Of a stretch of DNA of 64,000 bases, positions 1 through 8,468 are shown piece after piece. The notes beneath the pieces were generated by a model. It had not been told where the DNA came from, did no database searches, and worked only from the letters and a program-made list of their open reading frames with translations. This DNA is from Sphingobacteriales bacterium 44-61 (GTDB lineage: Bacteria; Bacteroidota; Bacteroidia; Chitinophagales; Chitinophagaceae): contig MKTW01000001.1 in the NCBI GenBank assembly GCA_001898405.1, forward strand, positions 620,001 to 684,000, given 5' to 3'. The number at the start of each line of letters is the position of its first letter. The stretch's first letter is position 1. Made by a program: the position numbers and the translations under genes.

Positions 1-810
1 GCAATTATTAAACTGGCAGTTCTGCAGCCTGTCGCGCATTTCCGGGAAATAATGGGAAAGTTCCTGCTTGGTAATATCCACCAGTCCGAATTCCCGCATG
101 CCGGGAGTGTCAATGATCTTTCCTCCACCGGGCAGATCAAACATTTCAGCAAAAGTGGTGGTATGCATTCCTTTGCCGCTCCAGTTGCTTACTTCCTGCG
201 TTTTCAGTGCGAGATGGGGTAAAATGGAATTCAGTAAAGTGGATTTGCCCACGCCACTATGTCCGCTGATAAGCGTGATCTTATCTTTCAGAGTATCCTG
301 TAAAGCATCAATACCCATTTTTTCTTTGGTACTGGTAAGAAAAACAGGATAGCCTATCGCTGTGTACATCTCCTGGAAATGTGTAAACTGCTCCTCCTCC
401 TTTCTTTTATAAATGTCTGCTTTGTTAAACACCAGCAATGGCTTCACGTGATACATTTCTGAGGCTATTAGGAAGCGGTCGATAAACCCTTGCGAGGTCC
501 TCGGTTCTTTCAATGTTGCCACCAGCAGCGACTGATCCAGGTTCGCTGCAATGATATGGTGCTGGTACTTTGCGCGCGGCGATTGCCGGTTGATATAATT
601 CCGGCGCGGTTGGATCTCTGTGATCGTTGCTGTATTCTCTTTTTCATCTTCCAGCTCAATCATCACTTCATCACCTACGGCAATGGGATTGGTACTGGTA
701 ATGTCATCTATTTTAAAAACGCCCTTCATGCGGGCATTATGCCATTGGCCATTTTCGTCCTTTACGGTGTACCAGCTTCCCGTTGATTTATATACTACGG
801 CTTTTTTCAT
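1..810 (-). CDS. rsgA: Ribosome small subunit-dependent GTPase RsgA (3' end cut by window edge)
   Basis: Circularly permuted GTPase that acts in late 30S subunit maturation. The visible 270 codons start at the ATG complement of 808-810 with MKKAVVYKSTGSWY, followed by an OB-fold region. The G-motifs appear in permuted order: a NKAD-type G4 (FNKADIYK), then the P-loop GHSGVGKST, then the G3 motif DTPGMREFG. The window ends inside the C-terminal zinc domain, at its first cysteines (NCQFNNC). Its start lies 29 bases downstream of the BatA-like stop on the same strand, so read-through from the MoxR/BatA operon is possible. Family assignment is secure; the last zinc ligands are outside the window. 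Confidence 0.95.
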   Translation of the reverse strand, partial: MKKAVVYKSTGSWYTVKDENGQWHNARMKGVFKIDDITSTNPIAVGDEVMIELEDEKENTATITEIQPRRNYINRQSPRAKYQHHIIAANLDQSLLVATLKEPRTSQGFIDRFLIASEMYHVKPLLVFNKADIYKRKEEEQFTHFQEMYTAIGYPVFLTSTKEKMGIDALQDTLKDKITLISGHSGVGKSTLLNSILPHLALKTQEVSNWSGKGMHTTTFAEMFDLPGGGKIIDTPGMREFGLVDITKQELSHYFPEMRDRLQNCQFNNC

Positions 811-839
811 GCTTCACGAATTTCAGCAATATCCTGTTA

Positions 840-1853
840 TTAAGGAAACTTTTTCAACCAGGTGAAGCGCAAAATGATTTCGATGAGCAGGAAACCGAGT
901 GCGGCAAATACAAAAGGCAGGAATAATTCGCGGTAGCGTTTATAAGAAGTGATCTCCACTTTGGAACGTTCCAATTGATCAATCTGTTTGTAGATGTTCT
1001 GCAGCCCTTCTTTATCCTTTGCCCGGAAATATTTTCCGCCAGTTTCATTGGCGATCCTGCGCAGCAGGTCCTCGTCAATAAAATCCATTGCAGCATTGCG
1101 CTGTGGAGGTGCATTACCCGTTATTTCCACGATATTGGAAGGAATGGCGCCCATACCGATCGCATACACTTTCACCTGGTGCGATTTGGCAATTTCCAGT
1201 GCCGTCACCGGATCAATCAGCCGGGTATCTGGTGCATCTTCTTTTCCATCTGTCAATAAAATGATCACACGGCTTTTTGCCTTGCTTTCCGACAAGCGGT
1301 CTACCGCAGTAGCCAATCCTTCACCAATCACGGTACCGTCTTTTAAAAAACGCCGGCTTTCCAGGGTCTGTATCTGCCGGATAAGTGTGTTCCTGTCGGT
1401 TGTGATCGGGCATTGGGTAAAGCTTTCCCCTGAAAAGATCACCAGGCCGATCCGGTCTACCGGGCGGCTGCGAACAAATTCTTCTGCCACTTCTTTTGCC
1501 ACTTCCATTCTCGATGGCAATATATCTCGTGAACCCATGCTGCCACTTACATCCATGCACAAAACAATATCAATGCCCTCGCCTACTGTTTGTTGCTGAT
1601 CATTCCGTTTTTGCGGGCGTGCCAGCGCCATGATCAGTGCAGCAATAGCCAGAACGCGAAGGATAAAAGGTATATGCCGGAAATAGGTCTTGGCTGAAGG
1701 CGTGTTGAACGCTTCAGCGGAAGACACGCGCACCGTGGCCAGGCGGCTATCATACTTTTTGCGGTACCAGAATATCATCAATGGCACCAGCGCAAAAAGA
1801 CCAAAGGCCAGCGGATAAGCAAAATCGATATTTCGTAACCAATCGTAAAGCAT
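840..1853 (-). CDS. batA: BatA-like von Willebrand factor A membrane protein
   Basis: 337-residue protein with an N-terminal membrane segment (about residues 12-28), a second hydrophobic stretch near 63-78, a vWA domain from about 90 to 290, and a C-terminal membrane segment (FLPFVFAALGFLLIEIILRF). The MIDAS signature DVSGSMGS is present, as are the later LTDGKED and threonine positions expected of a metal-binding vWA fold. Bat (Bacteroides aerotolerance) proteins are found with MoxR ATPases and are thought to take part in envelope stress tolerance or chaperone-like work; the exact role is unsettled. It is the last gene of a leftward operon (MoxR, DUF58, membrane protein, BatA). No BatB or BatC follows; rsgA comes next. 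Confidence 0.88.
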   Translation of the reverse strand: MLYDWLRNIDFAYPLAFGLFALVPLMIFWYRKKYDSRLATVRVSSAEAFNTPSAKTYFRHIPFILRVLAIAALIMALARPQKRNDQQQTVGEGIDIVLCMDVSGSMGSRDILPSRMEVAKEVAEEFVRSRPVDRIGLVIFSGESFTQCPITTDRNTLIRQIQTLESRRFLKDGTVIGEGLATAVDRLSESKAKSRVIILLTDGKEDAPDTRLIDPVTALEIAKSHQVKVYAIGMGAIPSNIVEITGNAPPQRNAAMDFIDEDLLRRIANETGGKYFRAKDKEGLQNIYKQIDQLERSKVEITSYKRYRELFLPFVFAALGFLLIEIILRFTWLKKFP

Positions 1854-1900
1854 TGTCCTTTTTAATAAGTTTTCTTACCGTTGTTCTCATCAATTCTGTT

Positions 1901-1967
1901 TTTCTTTGTGTCCTTTGTGTCTTCGTGGGAGGGGTTTTCCCACGAAGACACAAAGAACACAAAGAAA
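1901..1967. repeat. Palindromic dispersed repeat, CTTTGTG family, copy 1
   Basis: Two 30-bp arms (1901-1930 and 1938-1967) are reverse complements with a single mismatch and enclose a 7-base loop. They are built from ctttgtg/cttcgtggg units. It begins only 5 bases downstream of the stop of the leftward membrane-protein gene and sits inside the MoxR-BatA operon, upstream of batA. A second copy with the same sequence theme lies at 5434-5495. It resembles REP-like elements and would form a strong hairpin in either transcript. Confidence 0.85.
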
Positions 1968-1971
1968 GTCC

Positions 1972-2886
1972 TTAACCAGGATTAGGGTTTGCAGGCTCCT
2001 GAATAGATCGTTCTATATGGTCTATTGCTCCTTTAATTATTTGAAATGCGCTTGTATCATCCGCAGGCGATGGTTCGTATTTAGCAAATTTCACCAGGTC
2101 GCTCAATCGCAGTGTATCTGCAAGTTGTTTAAATATTCCATCTTCCATACCAATAGAACGCAACTGCATCACAAGGTCGCCGGTCGTTTGCTGTAAGGAA
2201 TGCACACCTTTTCTCTTTTCAACATACACACGGAACACATCTGTCAGCCCGGAATAATAAGCTTTCGGAGTTAATTTTTCTCTCTGCAATTTCTCCAGTT
2301 GTTCCAAAGCCTGTTTGTACGGGTCAATGGGTGGTGGTGCAGGCTTTACTACCGGTTTTTTTGGTTTCCTTAATAAAAGGACCAACAATAATATCAGCAA
2401 TACCCCGCCACCGACATACCACCACAGAGGGTTGCCTTTTTTTTCTTCTGGTGGATTTACTTCCAGTATATCTTTTACGTCATGATATGGTTGCTGCGGA
2501 TCAAACGGCGAGAACCCCACATCAATGGGTATGGAATCAGTAGCGGCTGTTTCTCCCAATGGAAGTGCTGGTATCACCCAGTGACCTGAATCAAAGCTGG
2601 TGATATGGATCACCTGCGACAAGATGGTACCGCCTCCTGTGTTGGACGTATCAATTTTACCAAAGGAAATAAATTCAAAATGCGGTATTGAATCCAGTTG
2701 AAAGAAACGGATCGGCTGGGTTTCGGGTATATCTGCTTTCAGTGTCAGTTGTATACGCTCTCCGATCAGGATCTGGGAGCGGTCAACCGAAGCTTTTGCC
2801 ACAGTTTTGCTCTGTGCAGCCAAAAGCCCTGAAAAAAATAAAGCTATGCCGCAAAGGGTGGTCTTATGAAAGATATTTCTGGTCAT
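1972..2886 (-). CDS. Bat-operon single-pass membrane protein (BatD/DUF4381-like)
   Basis: 304 residues. An N-terminal signal peptide (TTLCGIALFFSGLLAAQ) is followed by a periplasmic beta-rich region (about 25-150) resembling the BatD-type domain, with SVDRSQILIGERIQLTLKAD near its start. One membrane helix lies at about 160-177 (WWYVGGGVLLILLLVLLL), and the cytoplasmic tail is proline/lysine-rich then helical (about 195-304), recalling DUF4381-type tails. It lies 12 bases after the DUF58 gene and precedes batA, so it belongs to the same operon. It probably helps assemble or present the vWA proteins at the inner membrane. The family name is tentative; topology and context are clear. Confidence 0.7.
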   Translation of the reverse strand: MTRNIFHKTTLCGIALFFSGLLAAQSKTVAKASVDRSQILIGERIQLTLKADIPETQPIRFFQLDSIPHFEFISFGKIDTSNTGGGTILSQVIHITSFDSGHWVIPALPLGETAATDSIPIDVGFSPFDPQQPYHDVKDILEVNPPEEKKGNPLWWYVGGGVLLILLLVLLLRKPKKPVVKPAPPPIDPYKQALEQLEKLQREKLTPKAYYSGLTDVFRVYVEKRKGVHSLQQTTGDLVMQLRSIGMEDGIFKQLADTLRLSDLVKFAKYEPSPADDTSAFQIIKGAIDHIERSIQEPANPNPG

Positions 2887-2898
2887 TCAATAGGTGGT

Positions 2899-3771
2899 TC
2901 ACTTGTTTCGGCTGAGAAAAAACCGTTGCAGCACTTTTACATAATCATCGCCTGTTTGTAAATGCAGCAGGTCGCTACCTGCTTTTTTGAATGTTTGTGT
3001 ACTATATTCAGTGATCCTGAAAAACTCCTGCTGGTAACTTTCACGAACGAAGGCATTGCTGCTGTCTACCCATCGCGTAAGCCCCGATTCGGCATCCTGC
3101 ACCTGCCACAACCCGGCTTTGGGCAATTGCATGTCCATCCGGTCGTATATTTTGATACCGATCACATCATGCTTTTTGCTTGCAATGCGCAAAGCATCTT
3201 CATAATTCGCATCAATAAAATCACTCAACACAAATGCAATGCTTTTTTGCTTGGCACAATTATTAAAATACCGCAGTGCAGCACTCAATTGCGTCCCCTT
3301 CCCTTTTGGTTCCTTGCTCAGCAATTCCCTGACAATATAAAGCGCCTGCTGCCTTCCTTTCTTTGGAGGAAGATACGCTTCCACTTTATCACTGTAAAAG
3401 ATCACGCCTATCTTATCGCCGTTGTTCACAGCTGAAAAGCTCAGCACCGCTCCTATCTCTGTAATAATATCCCTTTTTGTAGCATGCCGGGTACCAAACC
3501 TTGAACTGGCACTGATATCAACCAGCAACATCACTGTCAGTTCCCTTTCTTCTTCAAATACCTTACTGAAAGGATGGCCAAACCTTGCAGATACATTCCA
3601 GTCGATAAACCGTATATCATCTCCTGCTGAATATTCCCTCACTTCCTTAAACGACATCCCCTTTCCTTTAAATGCACTATGATACTCACCGGTAAACAGA
3701 TCACTTGCCAGTTTCTTGCTTTTGATCTCCAGTGCCCTTACTTTTTTTATGATCTCGCTTGTCGTTAGCAT
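2899..3771 (-). CDS. DUF58 domain protein
   Basis: 290-residue soluble protein of the DUF58 family, the usual partner of MoxR ATPases. The family hallmark (EYSAGDDIRFIDWNVSAR) is at about residues 47-64. A vWA-like fold follows, with LLVDISASSRFG in place of a canonical MIDAS DxSxS. It starts 6 bases after the MoxR stop and ends 12 bases before the next gene, so translation is probably coupled. In related systems the MoxR ATPase is thought to remodel the vWA/DUF58 partner; that role is inferred here. Confidence 0.9.
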   Translation of the reverse strand: MLTTSEIIKKVRALEIKSKKLASDLFTGEYHSAFKGKGMSFKEVREYSAGDDIRFIDWNVSARFGHPFSKVFEEERELTVMLLVDISASSRFGTRHATKRDIITEIGAVLSFSAVNNGDKIGVIFYSDKVEAYLPPKKGRQQALYIVRELLSKEPKGKGTQLSAALRYFNNCAKQKSIAFVLSDFIDANYEDALRIASKKHDVIGIKIYDRMDMQLPKAGLWQVQDAESGLTRWVDSSNAFVRESYQQEFFRITEYSTQTFKKAGSDLLHLQTGDDYVKVLQRFFLSRNK

Positions 3772-3777
3772 CGTTGA

Positions 3778-4779
3778 TTAGGGAACGTTAACTTTTTTAA
3801 GGATCTCCTCGATCACATCTTCCACTTTCACATTCTCTGCTTCGGCCTCATAGGTAAGACCGATCCGGTGCCGCAATACATCATTGCAAACACTCCGGAT
3901 ATCTTCAGGGATCACGAATCCTCTTTTGTTTAAAAATGCCTGGGCTTTACCAGCCAGCGCCAGGTTGATGCTTGCCCTGGGCGAACCTCCGTAAGAGATC
4001 AATGGTTTCAGATTGCCCAACTCATATTTTTCCGGTGTGCGGGTTGCAAATACAATGTCCAGGATGTACTGCTCTATCTTTTCATCCATGTACACCTGGC
4101 GGGTCAGGTCTTTGGCATTCTTTACTTCCTGCACAGATACTACCTGGTTTATTGGCTTGGTGATAGCTCCTGTCACATTCTGACGGATGATCATCTGCTC
4201 TTCATGCATCTTTGGGTAGCCGACAATTACTTTCATGATAAACCGGTCTACCTGTGCTTCCGGTAGCGGATAAGTTCCTTCCTGTTCCAACGGGTTTTGA
4301 GTAGCCAGTACCAGGAATGGCTCGTCCAGTTTATATGTTGTATCGCCGATGGTCACCTGGCGTTCCTGCATGGCTTCCAGCAGGGCCGACTGCACTTTAG
4401 CGGGTGCGCGATTGATCTCATCAGCGAGAATAAAATTGGCGAAAATGGGGCCTTTGCGCACTACGAACTCATTGCGCTGCTGGTTATAGATCAGCGTTCC
4501 GATCACGTCGGCAGGCAAGAGATCGGGCGTGAATTGTATCCGGCTGAAATTGGCATGAATGGCCTGGGCAAGGGATTTAATGGTCAGCGTTTTTGCGAGA
4601 CCGGGAACACCTTCGAGCAGCACATGGCCATTGCTCAGCAAGCCGATCAGCAACCGGTCAAGCATATGGCTTTGACCCACGATCACATGACCTACCTCTT
4701 CCCTTAATTTATCAGTGAACTGGCCCGCCTGGCTGATCCTTTCATTGAGTTGGCGGATATCTTCTGCGGTTTTTAACAT
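3778..4779 (-). CDS. MoxR-family AAA+ ATPase
   Basis: 333-residue AAA+ ATPase of the MoxR group. Walker A is GVPGLAKT (about 57-64), Walker B is FILADEINRAP, and sensor 1 is in LATQNPLEQEGTYPLPEAQVDRF. The C-terminal lid is of the usual MoxR type. It is the first gene of the leftward operon and probably acts as an ATP-driven chaperone on the vWA and DUF58 products encoded after it. The start MLKTAEDIRQLN is the only good ATG. The promoter must lie in the 155-bp region shared with the divergent lipoprotein gene. Confidence 0.95.
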   Translation of the reverse strand: MLKTAEDIRQLNERISQAGQFTDKLREEVGHVIVGQSHMLDRLLIGLLSNGHVLLEGVPGLAKTLTIKSLAQAIHANFSRIQFTPDLLPADVIGTLIYNQQRNEFVVRKGPIFANFILADEINRAPAKVQSALLEAMQERQVTIGDTTYKLDEPFLVLATQNPLEQEGTYPLPEAQVDRFIMKVIVGYPKMHEEQMIIRQNVTGAITKPINQVVSVQEVKNAKDLTRQVYMDEKIEQYILDIVFATRTPEKYELGNLKPLISYGGSPRASINLALAGKAQAFLNKRGFVIPEDIRSVCNDVLRHRIGLTYEAEAENVKVEDVIEEILKKVNVP

Positions 4780-4934
4780 TGGCTTGATTTATGGTGACAC
4801 AAAATACGAATTGGTTTGAAGCAAATTATTTGCCGATATGACTGGTAATCGTAAATACTTTGGCTTTTTTTAGTATTTCTACCTTGTTCCAGGGCAAGCA
4901 CCTGGCTAATTTTACTATATCAACGCTTATCTCT

Positions 4935-5414
4935 ATGCAAAAACAGCTTTTTCCTCTGACAATATTGGCTACAATCATCATGTCCCTTTTACCAGCTTGC
5001 AAAAAAGAGGACAACTTTGTATCTCCTGAAACCAAGACTGAACTGCTCGTCAAAACTTCCTGGAAATTTGAAAAAGCAGAAGCCAGTCCTGTGGGTGATA
5101 TCTCTTCGGAACTCGAAGCCTGCCAAACAGACAACCTGCTGATCTTTTCAGCAGCTTCTGCCAGCAGCACTTCCGGTACCGGCACCCTTGATGATGGGCC
5201 AACCAAATGTGATCCTTCTGATCCGCAAACCAGCAGTTTTAACTGGGAACTTATCAACGATGGCGCAGTGTTGCGTTCTTCAGTAATCCTTTTCCCTGGA
5301 GGTTCCGCAGATTTTACGATCGTATCACTGACAGGTACCAGCCTGGTGCTTTCTCAACAAATGACCCTTGATCCTTATCCTGCTACCACGGTTACAGTGA
5401 CTTTAAAACATTAG
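4935..5414 (+). CDS. Small lipoprotein, possibly lipocalin-like
   Basis: 159 residues from ATG 4935. An earlier in-frame ATG at 4860 would add 25 residues ahead of the signal peptide and is less likely. The signal peptide ends in a lipobox (SLLPAC), so it is probably lipidated. The mature part has a LLVKTSWKFEKAEASP stretch, a serine/threonine-rich loop and beta-strand-like segments. The lay-out (TSWKFE at the front, two separated cysteines, strands at the end) recalls small lipocalin-like Bacteroidota lipoproteins, but no function can be assigned. It stands alone between the divergent MoxR operon and the convergent nadE gene. Confidence 0.75.
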   Translation: MQKQLFPLTILATIIMSLLPACKKEDNFVSPETKTELLVKTSWKFEKAEASPVGDISSELEACQTDNLLIFSAASASSTSGTGTLDDGPTKCDPSDPQTSSFNWELINDGAVLRSSVILFPGGSADFTIVSLTGTSLVLSQQMTLDPYPATTVTVTLKH

Positions 5415-5433
5415 TGATCCCAAACAATTAAAG

Positions 5434-5495
5434 TCTTTGTGTTCTTTGCGTCTTTGTGGGATAAACTTCCCACAAAGACGCAAAGAACACAAAGA
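5434..5495. repeat. Palindromic dispersed repeat, CTTTGTG family, copy 2
   Basis: Perfect inverted repeat with 27-bp arms at 5434-5460 and 5469-5495 and an 8-base loop. The arms are built from tctttgtg / ttctttgcg / tctttgtggg units, the same theme as 1901-1967. It fills the gap between the lipoprotein gene and the convergent nadE gene, ending 5 bases from the nadE stop. It could serve as a bidirectional transcription barrier. Confidence 0.9.
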
Positions 5496-5500
5496 AACAA

Positions 5501-7207
5501 TCACGACAAATATTTTCCGACAATCGGCACACGCCTGCCCACGCCAAATGCCTTCATACTGATGCGGATAATAGGGCAGAATTGATTCCGTTTGTATTCA
5601 TTTGTATTAACCAGCCGCAACACCCGTGCCACCAGCACAGGATCATATCCTTTTTGGATGATCTCTTTCGGGCCATTACGCAATTCGATGTATTCGTACA
5701 AAACACGATCGAGCGTATCATATTCAGGAAGGCTGTCGCTGTCTTTTTGATTGGGACGCAGTTCAGCAGAAGGTGGCTTCACAAGAATATTGACAGGAAT
5801 GATCTCCTTTTCACGGTTGATATATTTCGCTAAGGCAAATACCTGCATTTTATAAACATCTCCCAATACACCTAATCCGCCGGCCATATCGCCATACAGC
5901 GTTCCATAACCTGTAGCAAGCTCACTTTTATTGGACGTGTTCAGCAATATATAGCCGAATTTATTGGAAATAGCCATCAGCAGGTTTCCTCTCGTGCGGC
6001 TTTGTATATTCTCTTCGGCAATACCAAAAGGTGAATCTTTGAATATGGGTGACAGTGTGGTCAGGAAACTTTCATACACATCCTTGATAGCGACGATATC
6101 GTAAGGATTGCCGAGGTTCTCACTCAGCTGCTTAGCATCGTCAACAGAATGTGAAGAGGAATATGGTGAAGGCATCAGTACAGCCCTTACATTTTCTTTT
6201 CCCAGCGCAGCTACTGCCAGGGCCTGCACCACCGCACTGTCTATACCACCCGAAGCACCCAGTATGGCTTTGGTAAAGCCCATTTTCCGGAAGTAATCAC
6301 GGATACCCAGTATCAAAGCCTGATAGATCTCTTCCATATTCTTTTCATTGGTGAGGTACCGGATAGTATCCTCTCCCACACCTACATCCGTGGCAGAAAA
6401 GTAAACAGGCGTATCAGCGGCTACTCCTTTCCTGGCAGCCAGAGCTTCTGTTTCTTCCACATCAAATACCTGGTAATCTTCTTCAAAATATTTCATTTCG
6501 GCTACTTTGTTGCCTGCTGAATCATATACCAGGCTTCCACCATCAAAAACGATCTCTGTCTGCGACCCCACCGCATTGCAATAAAACATGGGAATGCCAT
6601 ACTTCATCGTGTGCGCTTTCACAAGGCTGTTCCGCACAATATCCTGTGCATAGTTATATGGAGAAGCGGAAAGATTGATCATGATATCAGGATGATCGAC
6701 TGCCAGCTTTTCCATAGGCGTGATCCTGTAAAGCGGGTTGCTGCCCATATTCCAGATATCCTCACAAATAGTGACCGCCAGTTTTTTTCCTTTAAAAGGC
6801 ACCAGCTTCCATTCAAAAGCCGGTTCGAAATAGCGGTACTCATCGAATATATCATAGTTCGGCAACAAAGTCTTATGGATCTCGGCAACGACCTTTTTTT
6901 CATGCAGCAGGAAAGCCGCATTGAAAAGGTCTTTTCCTTCCACACGGGGGTTACGGGCAGGGCTTCCGATCAGCACACCTATTGTATCAGCATGCTCACG
7001 GATCTCATCCACTGCGGCATAACATTTATTAACAAAATCATTAAACTCCAGGAAATCCCTCGGCGGATAACCGCATACACAGAGTTCCGAGAACACGACC
7101 AGATCAGCTCCCTGCCCTTTTGCCCAGTTTACACCTTCAATGATCTTACGTGTATTTTCTTCGAAGTTCCCAATATGATAGTTCTGTTGTGCTAAAGCAA
7201 TTTTCAT
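5501..7207 (-). CDS. nadE: Glutamine-dependent NAD+ synthetase
   Basis: 568 residues in two domains. The N-terminal nitrilase-type amidase (about 1-265) has Glu in FSELCVCGYPPRDFLEF, Lys in HKTLLPNYDIFDEYRYF and Cys in TICEDIWN. It releases ammonia from glutamine. The C-terminal NAD synthetase (about 285-568) carries the PP-loop GASGGIDSA and the ATP/NaAD site NKSELATGYGTLYGDMAGG. It makes NAD+ from nicotinate adenine dinucleotide, the last step of the pathway that nadC (11027-11896) also serves. A TAAATTTG promoter-like element ends 4 bases before the start codon, so the mRNA may be almost leaderless. Confidence 0.96.
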   Translation of the reverse strand: MKIALAQQNYHIGNFEENTRKIIEGVNWAKGQGADLVVFSELCVCGYPPRDFLEFNDFVNKCYAAVDEIREHADTIGVLIGSPARNPRVEGKDLFNAAFLLHEKKVVAEIHKTLLPNYDIFDEYRYFEPAFEWKLVPFKGKKLAVTICEDIWNMGSNPLYRITPMEKLAVDHPDIMINLSASPYNYAQDIVRNSLVKAHTMKYGIPMFYCNAVGSQTEIVFDGGSLVYDSAGNKVAEMKYFEEDYQVFDVEETEALAARKGVAADTPVYFSATDVGVGEDTIRYLTNEKNMEEIYQALILGIRDYFRKMGFTKAILGASGGIDSAVVQALAVAALGKENVRAVLMPSPYSSSHSVDDAKQLSENLGNPYDIVAIKDVYESFLTTLSPIFKDSPFGIAEENIQSRTRGNLLMAISNKFGYILLNTSNKSELATGYGTLYGDMAGGLGVLGDVYKMQVFALAKYINREKEIIPVNILVKPPSAELRPNQKDSDSLPEYDTLDRVLYEYIELRNGPKEIIQKGYDPVLVARVLRLVNTNEYKRNQFCPIIRISMKAFGVGRRVPIVGKYLS

Positions 7208-7211
7208 GTAA

Positions 7212-7219
7212 CAAATTTA
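7212..7219 (-). promoter_or_regulatory. Possible -7 element for nadE
   Basis: On the minus strand the bases read TAAATTTG, a perfect match to the Bacteroidota -7 consensus TAnnTTTG. The nearest TTG upstream is about 27 bases away, longer than usual, so the -33 half is weak. It ends 4 bases before the nadE ATG. Confidence 0.35.
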
Positions 7220-7275
7220 CAACAGGAAAAAATAAACGCCTCATCCCAACTCATAAAACAAATTCAATCACAAAC

Positions 7276-7345
7276 ACTCCCTTCCCGTTCTTCCCGCCTT
7301 ACCGGTAAAAATTTACCGGTAAGGCGGGAAGAACGGGAAGGGAGT
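7276..7345. repeat. Perfect 34-bp-arm inverted repeat in the nadE/gldB divergent region
   Basis: Arms at 7276-7309 and 7312-7345 are exact reverse complements separated by two bases. They are built from cttcccg/ttcccg units plus an inner accggtaaa/tttaccggt palindrome. It sits 23 bases upstream of the probable gldB -7 box and 68 bases from the nadE start. Sequence differs from the CTTTGTG repeats, so it is a separate family. Confidence 0.92.
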
Positions 7346-7367
7346 CCTGAGCATGGACTTTGTTTAC

Positions 7368-7375
7368 TACATTTG
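7368..7375 (+). promoter_or_regulatory. Possible -7 element for gldB
   Basis: TACATTTG matches TAnnTTTG and lies 31 bases before the chosen gldB ATG at 7407. It supports that start over the upstream ATG at 7353, which would precede the element. No clean TTG at the -33 distance; the perfect inverted repeat ends there instead. Confidence 0.4.
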
Positions 7376-7406
7376 CCACAACATTTACAGCACCTTCACG
7401 TTTATC

Positions 7407-8450
7407 ATGTCTATGAGAAATCTTTATCCTTTTCTTTTGCTTTGTATCCTTGTAACAGCTTGCAACAACAAAAAGAATCTTCCTGATATTTCTGGGGTAA
7501 AAGTGGACCTGAAAGTGGAACGTTTTGATGAGGCATTCTTTTCTATCGATACGCTGCAGATTGACCGGGACATGAACAGGGTGCACCAGCAATTCCCATC
7601 TTTCCTGCCTGTGTATCTGCAGAATATTATTGGGATTACTGACCCGGAAGAAGTAAAGGTTTTTTACCGTTTTTACAAACCGGTTTTCGATTCGTCGCAG
7701 CTTATCTATAAGGATTTTGAGCCGGTAAAAGCTCAACTGGAAAAAGCATTCCGTTATGTAAAATATTATTTCCCGGATTATAAAACACCTGTGCAGATCA
7801 TTCCAGTAATTGGTCGTATGGATTCCCGCCAGGATCTCGCACGCATGGCTAGCGGGGAATATACACCGAATTTTATCGGGCCCGATCTGGCAGGTATCAG
7901 TTTGCAGTTTTACTTAGGCAAAAATTTCTCCTGGTACAATGATCAGAATTTTATCAATAATGTAGCACCGTTGTATCGCAGCCGCCGTTTCTCCAAAGAA
8001 TACATTGTAGCAGATGTCATGAAACTGATCACAGATGATCTTTTTCCTGATAAAAGCAGTGGCCGTGCGCTGGTGGAGCAAATGATCGAAAAGGGAAAAC
8101 AATGGTGGTTGCTTGATAAGTTCATGCCTGAAACAGCTGACTCCATCCGTACGGGTTATACCAGGAAGCAACTTGATTGGGTGGCAGCTAATGAAGGATT
8201 GATCTGGACCTATATCGCCAAAAATGAAGATCTCTATGCAGTGGATCCTGCTACTATACAGACGTATATCGGTGAAGGTCCTTTTACCCAGGGATTTGAC
8301 CAGGAACTTTCTCCGGGCAATATTGGCCCCTGGATCGGAAGGCAGATCATGCGCCAATTTGAAAAGGTGAATTCTACATTTACCATACGGCAAATTATGG
8401 AAGCTTTGCCGAAGCAGATACTGGAGGAAGCCAAATACAAACCAAAGTAA
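7407..8450 (+). CDS. gldB: Gliding motility lipoprotein GldB
   Basis: 347 residues from ATG 7407 (an alternative start is two codons later, at 7413). The signal peptide ends in the lipobox LVTAC, so it is an anchored lipoprotein. The rest is the GldB domain: KVERFDEAFFSID near the front, FPSFLPVYLQNIIG, and the metallopeptidase-like stretch with RSRRFSKEYIVADVMKLITDD and FTQGFDQELSPGNIGPWIGRQIM. GldB is required for gliding in Flavobacterium johnsoniae and is near-universal in Bacteroidota. Here it is about 20 kb from gldKLMN. It converges on apaG with an 18-base gap. Confidence 0.92.
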   Translation: MSMRNLYPFLLLCILVTACNNKKNLPDISGVKVDLKVERFDEAFFSIDTLQIDRDMNRVHQQFPSFLPVYLQNIIGITDPEEVKVFYRFYKPVFDSSQLIYKDFEPVKAQLEKAFRYVKYYFPDYKTPVQIIPVIGRMDSRQDLARMASGEYTPNFIGPDLAGISLQFYLGKNFSWYNDQNFINNVAPLYRSRRFSKEYIVADVMKLITDDLFPDKSSGRALVEQMIEKGKQWWLLDKFMPETADSIRTGYTRKQLDWVAANEGLIWTYIAKNEDLYAVDPATIQTYIGEGPFTQGFDQELSPGNIGPWIGRQIMRQFEKVNSTFTIRQIMEALPKQILEEAKYKPK

Positions 8451-8468
8451 TAGTCAGAGAGAGCTCTC

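Noticed and set aside
1906-2196. Plus-strand frame over the CTTTGTG repeat
   Set aside because: Its first half is the repeat and the rest is antisense to the Bat-operon membrane gene.
4826-5257. 143-codon frame opposite the small lipoprotein
   Set aside because: The plus-strand frame has a signal peptide, lipobox and good spacing; the minus frame has none.
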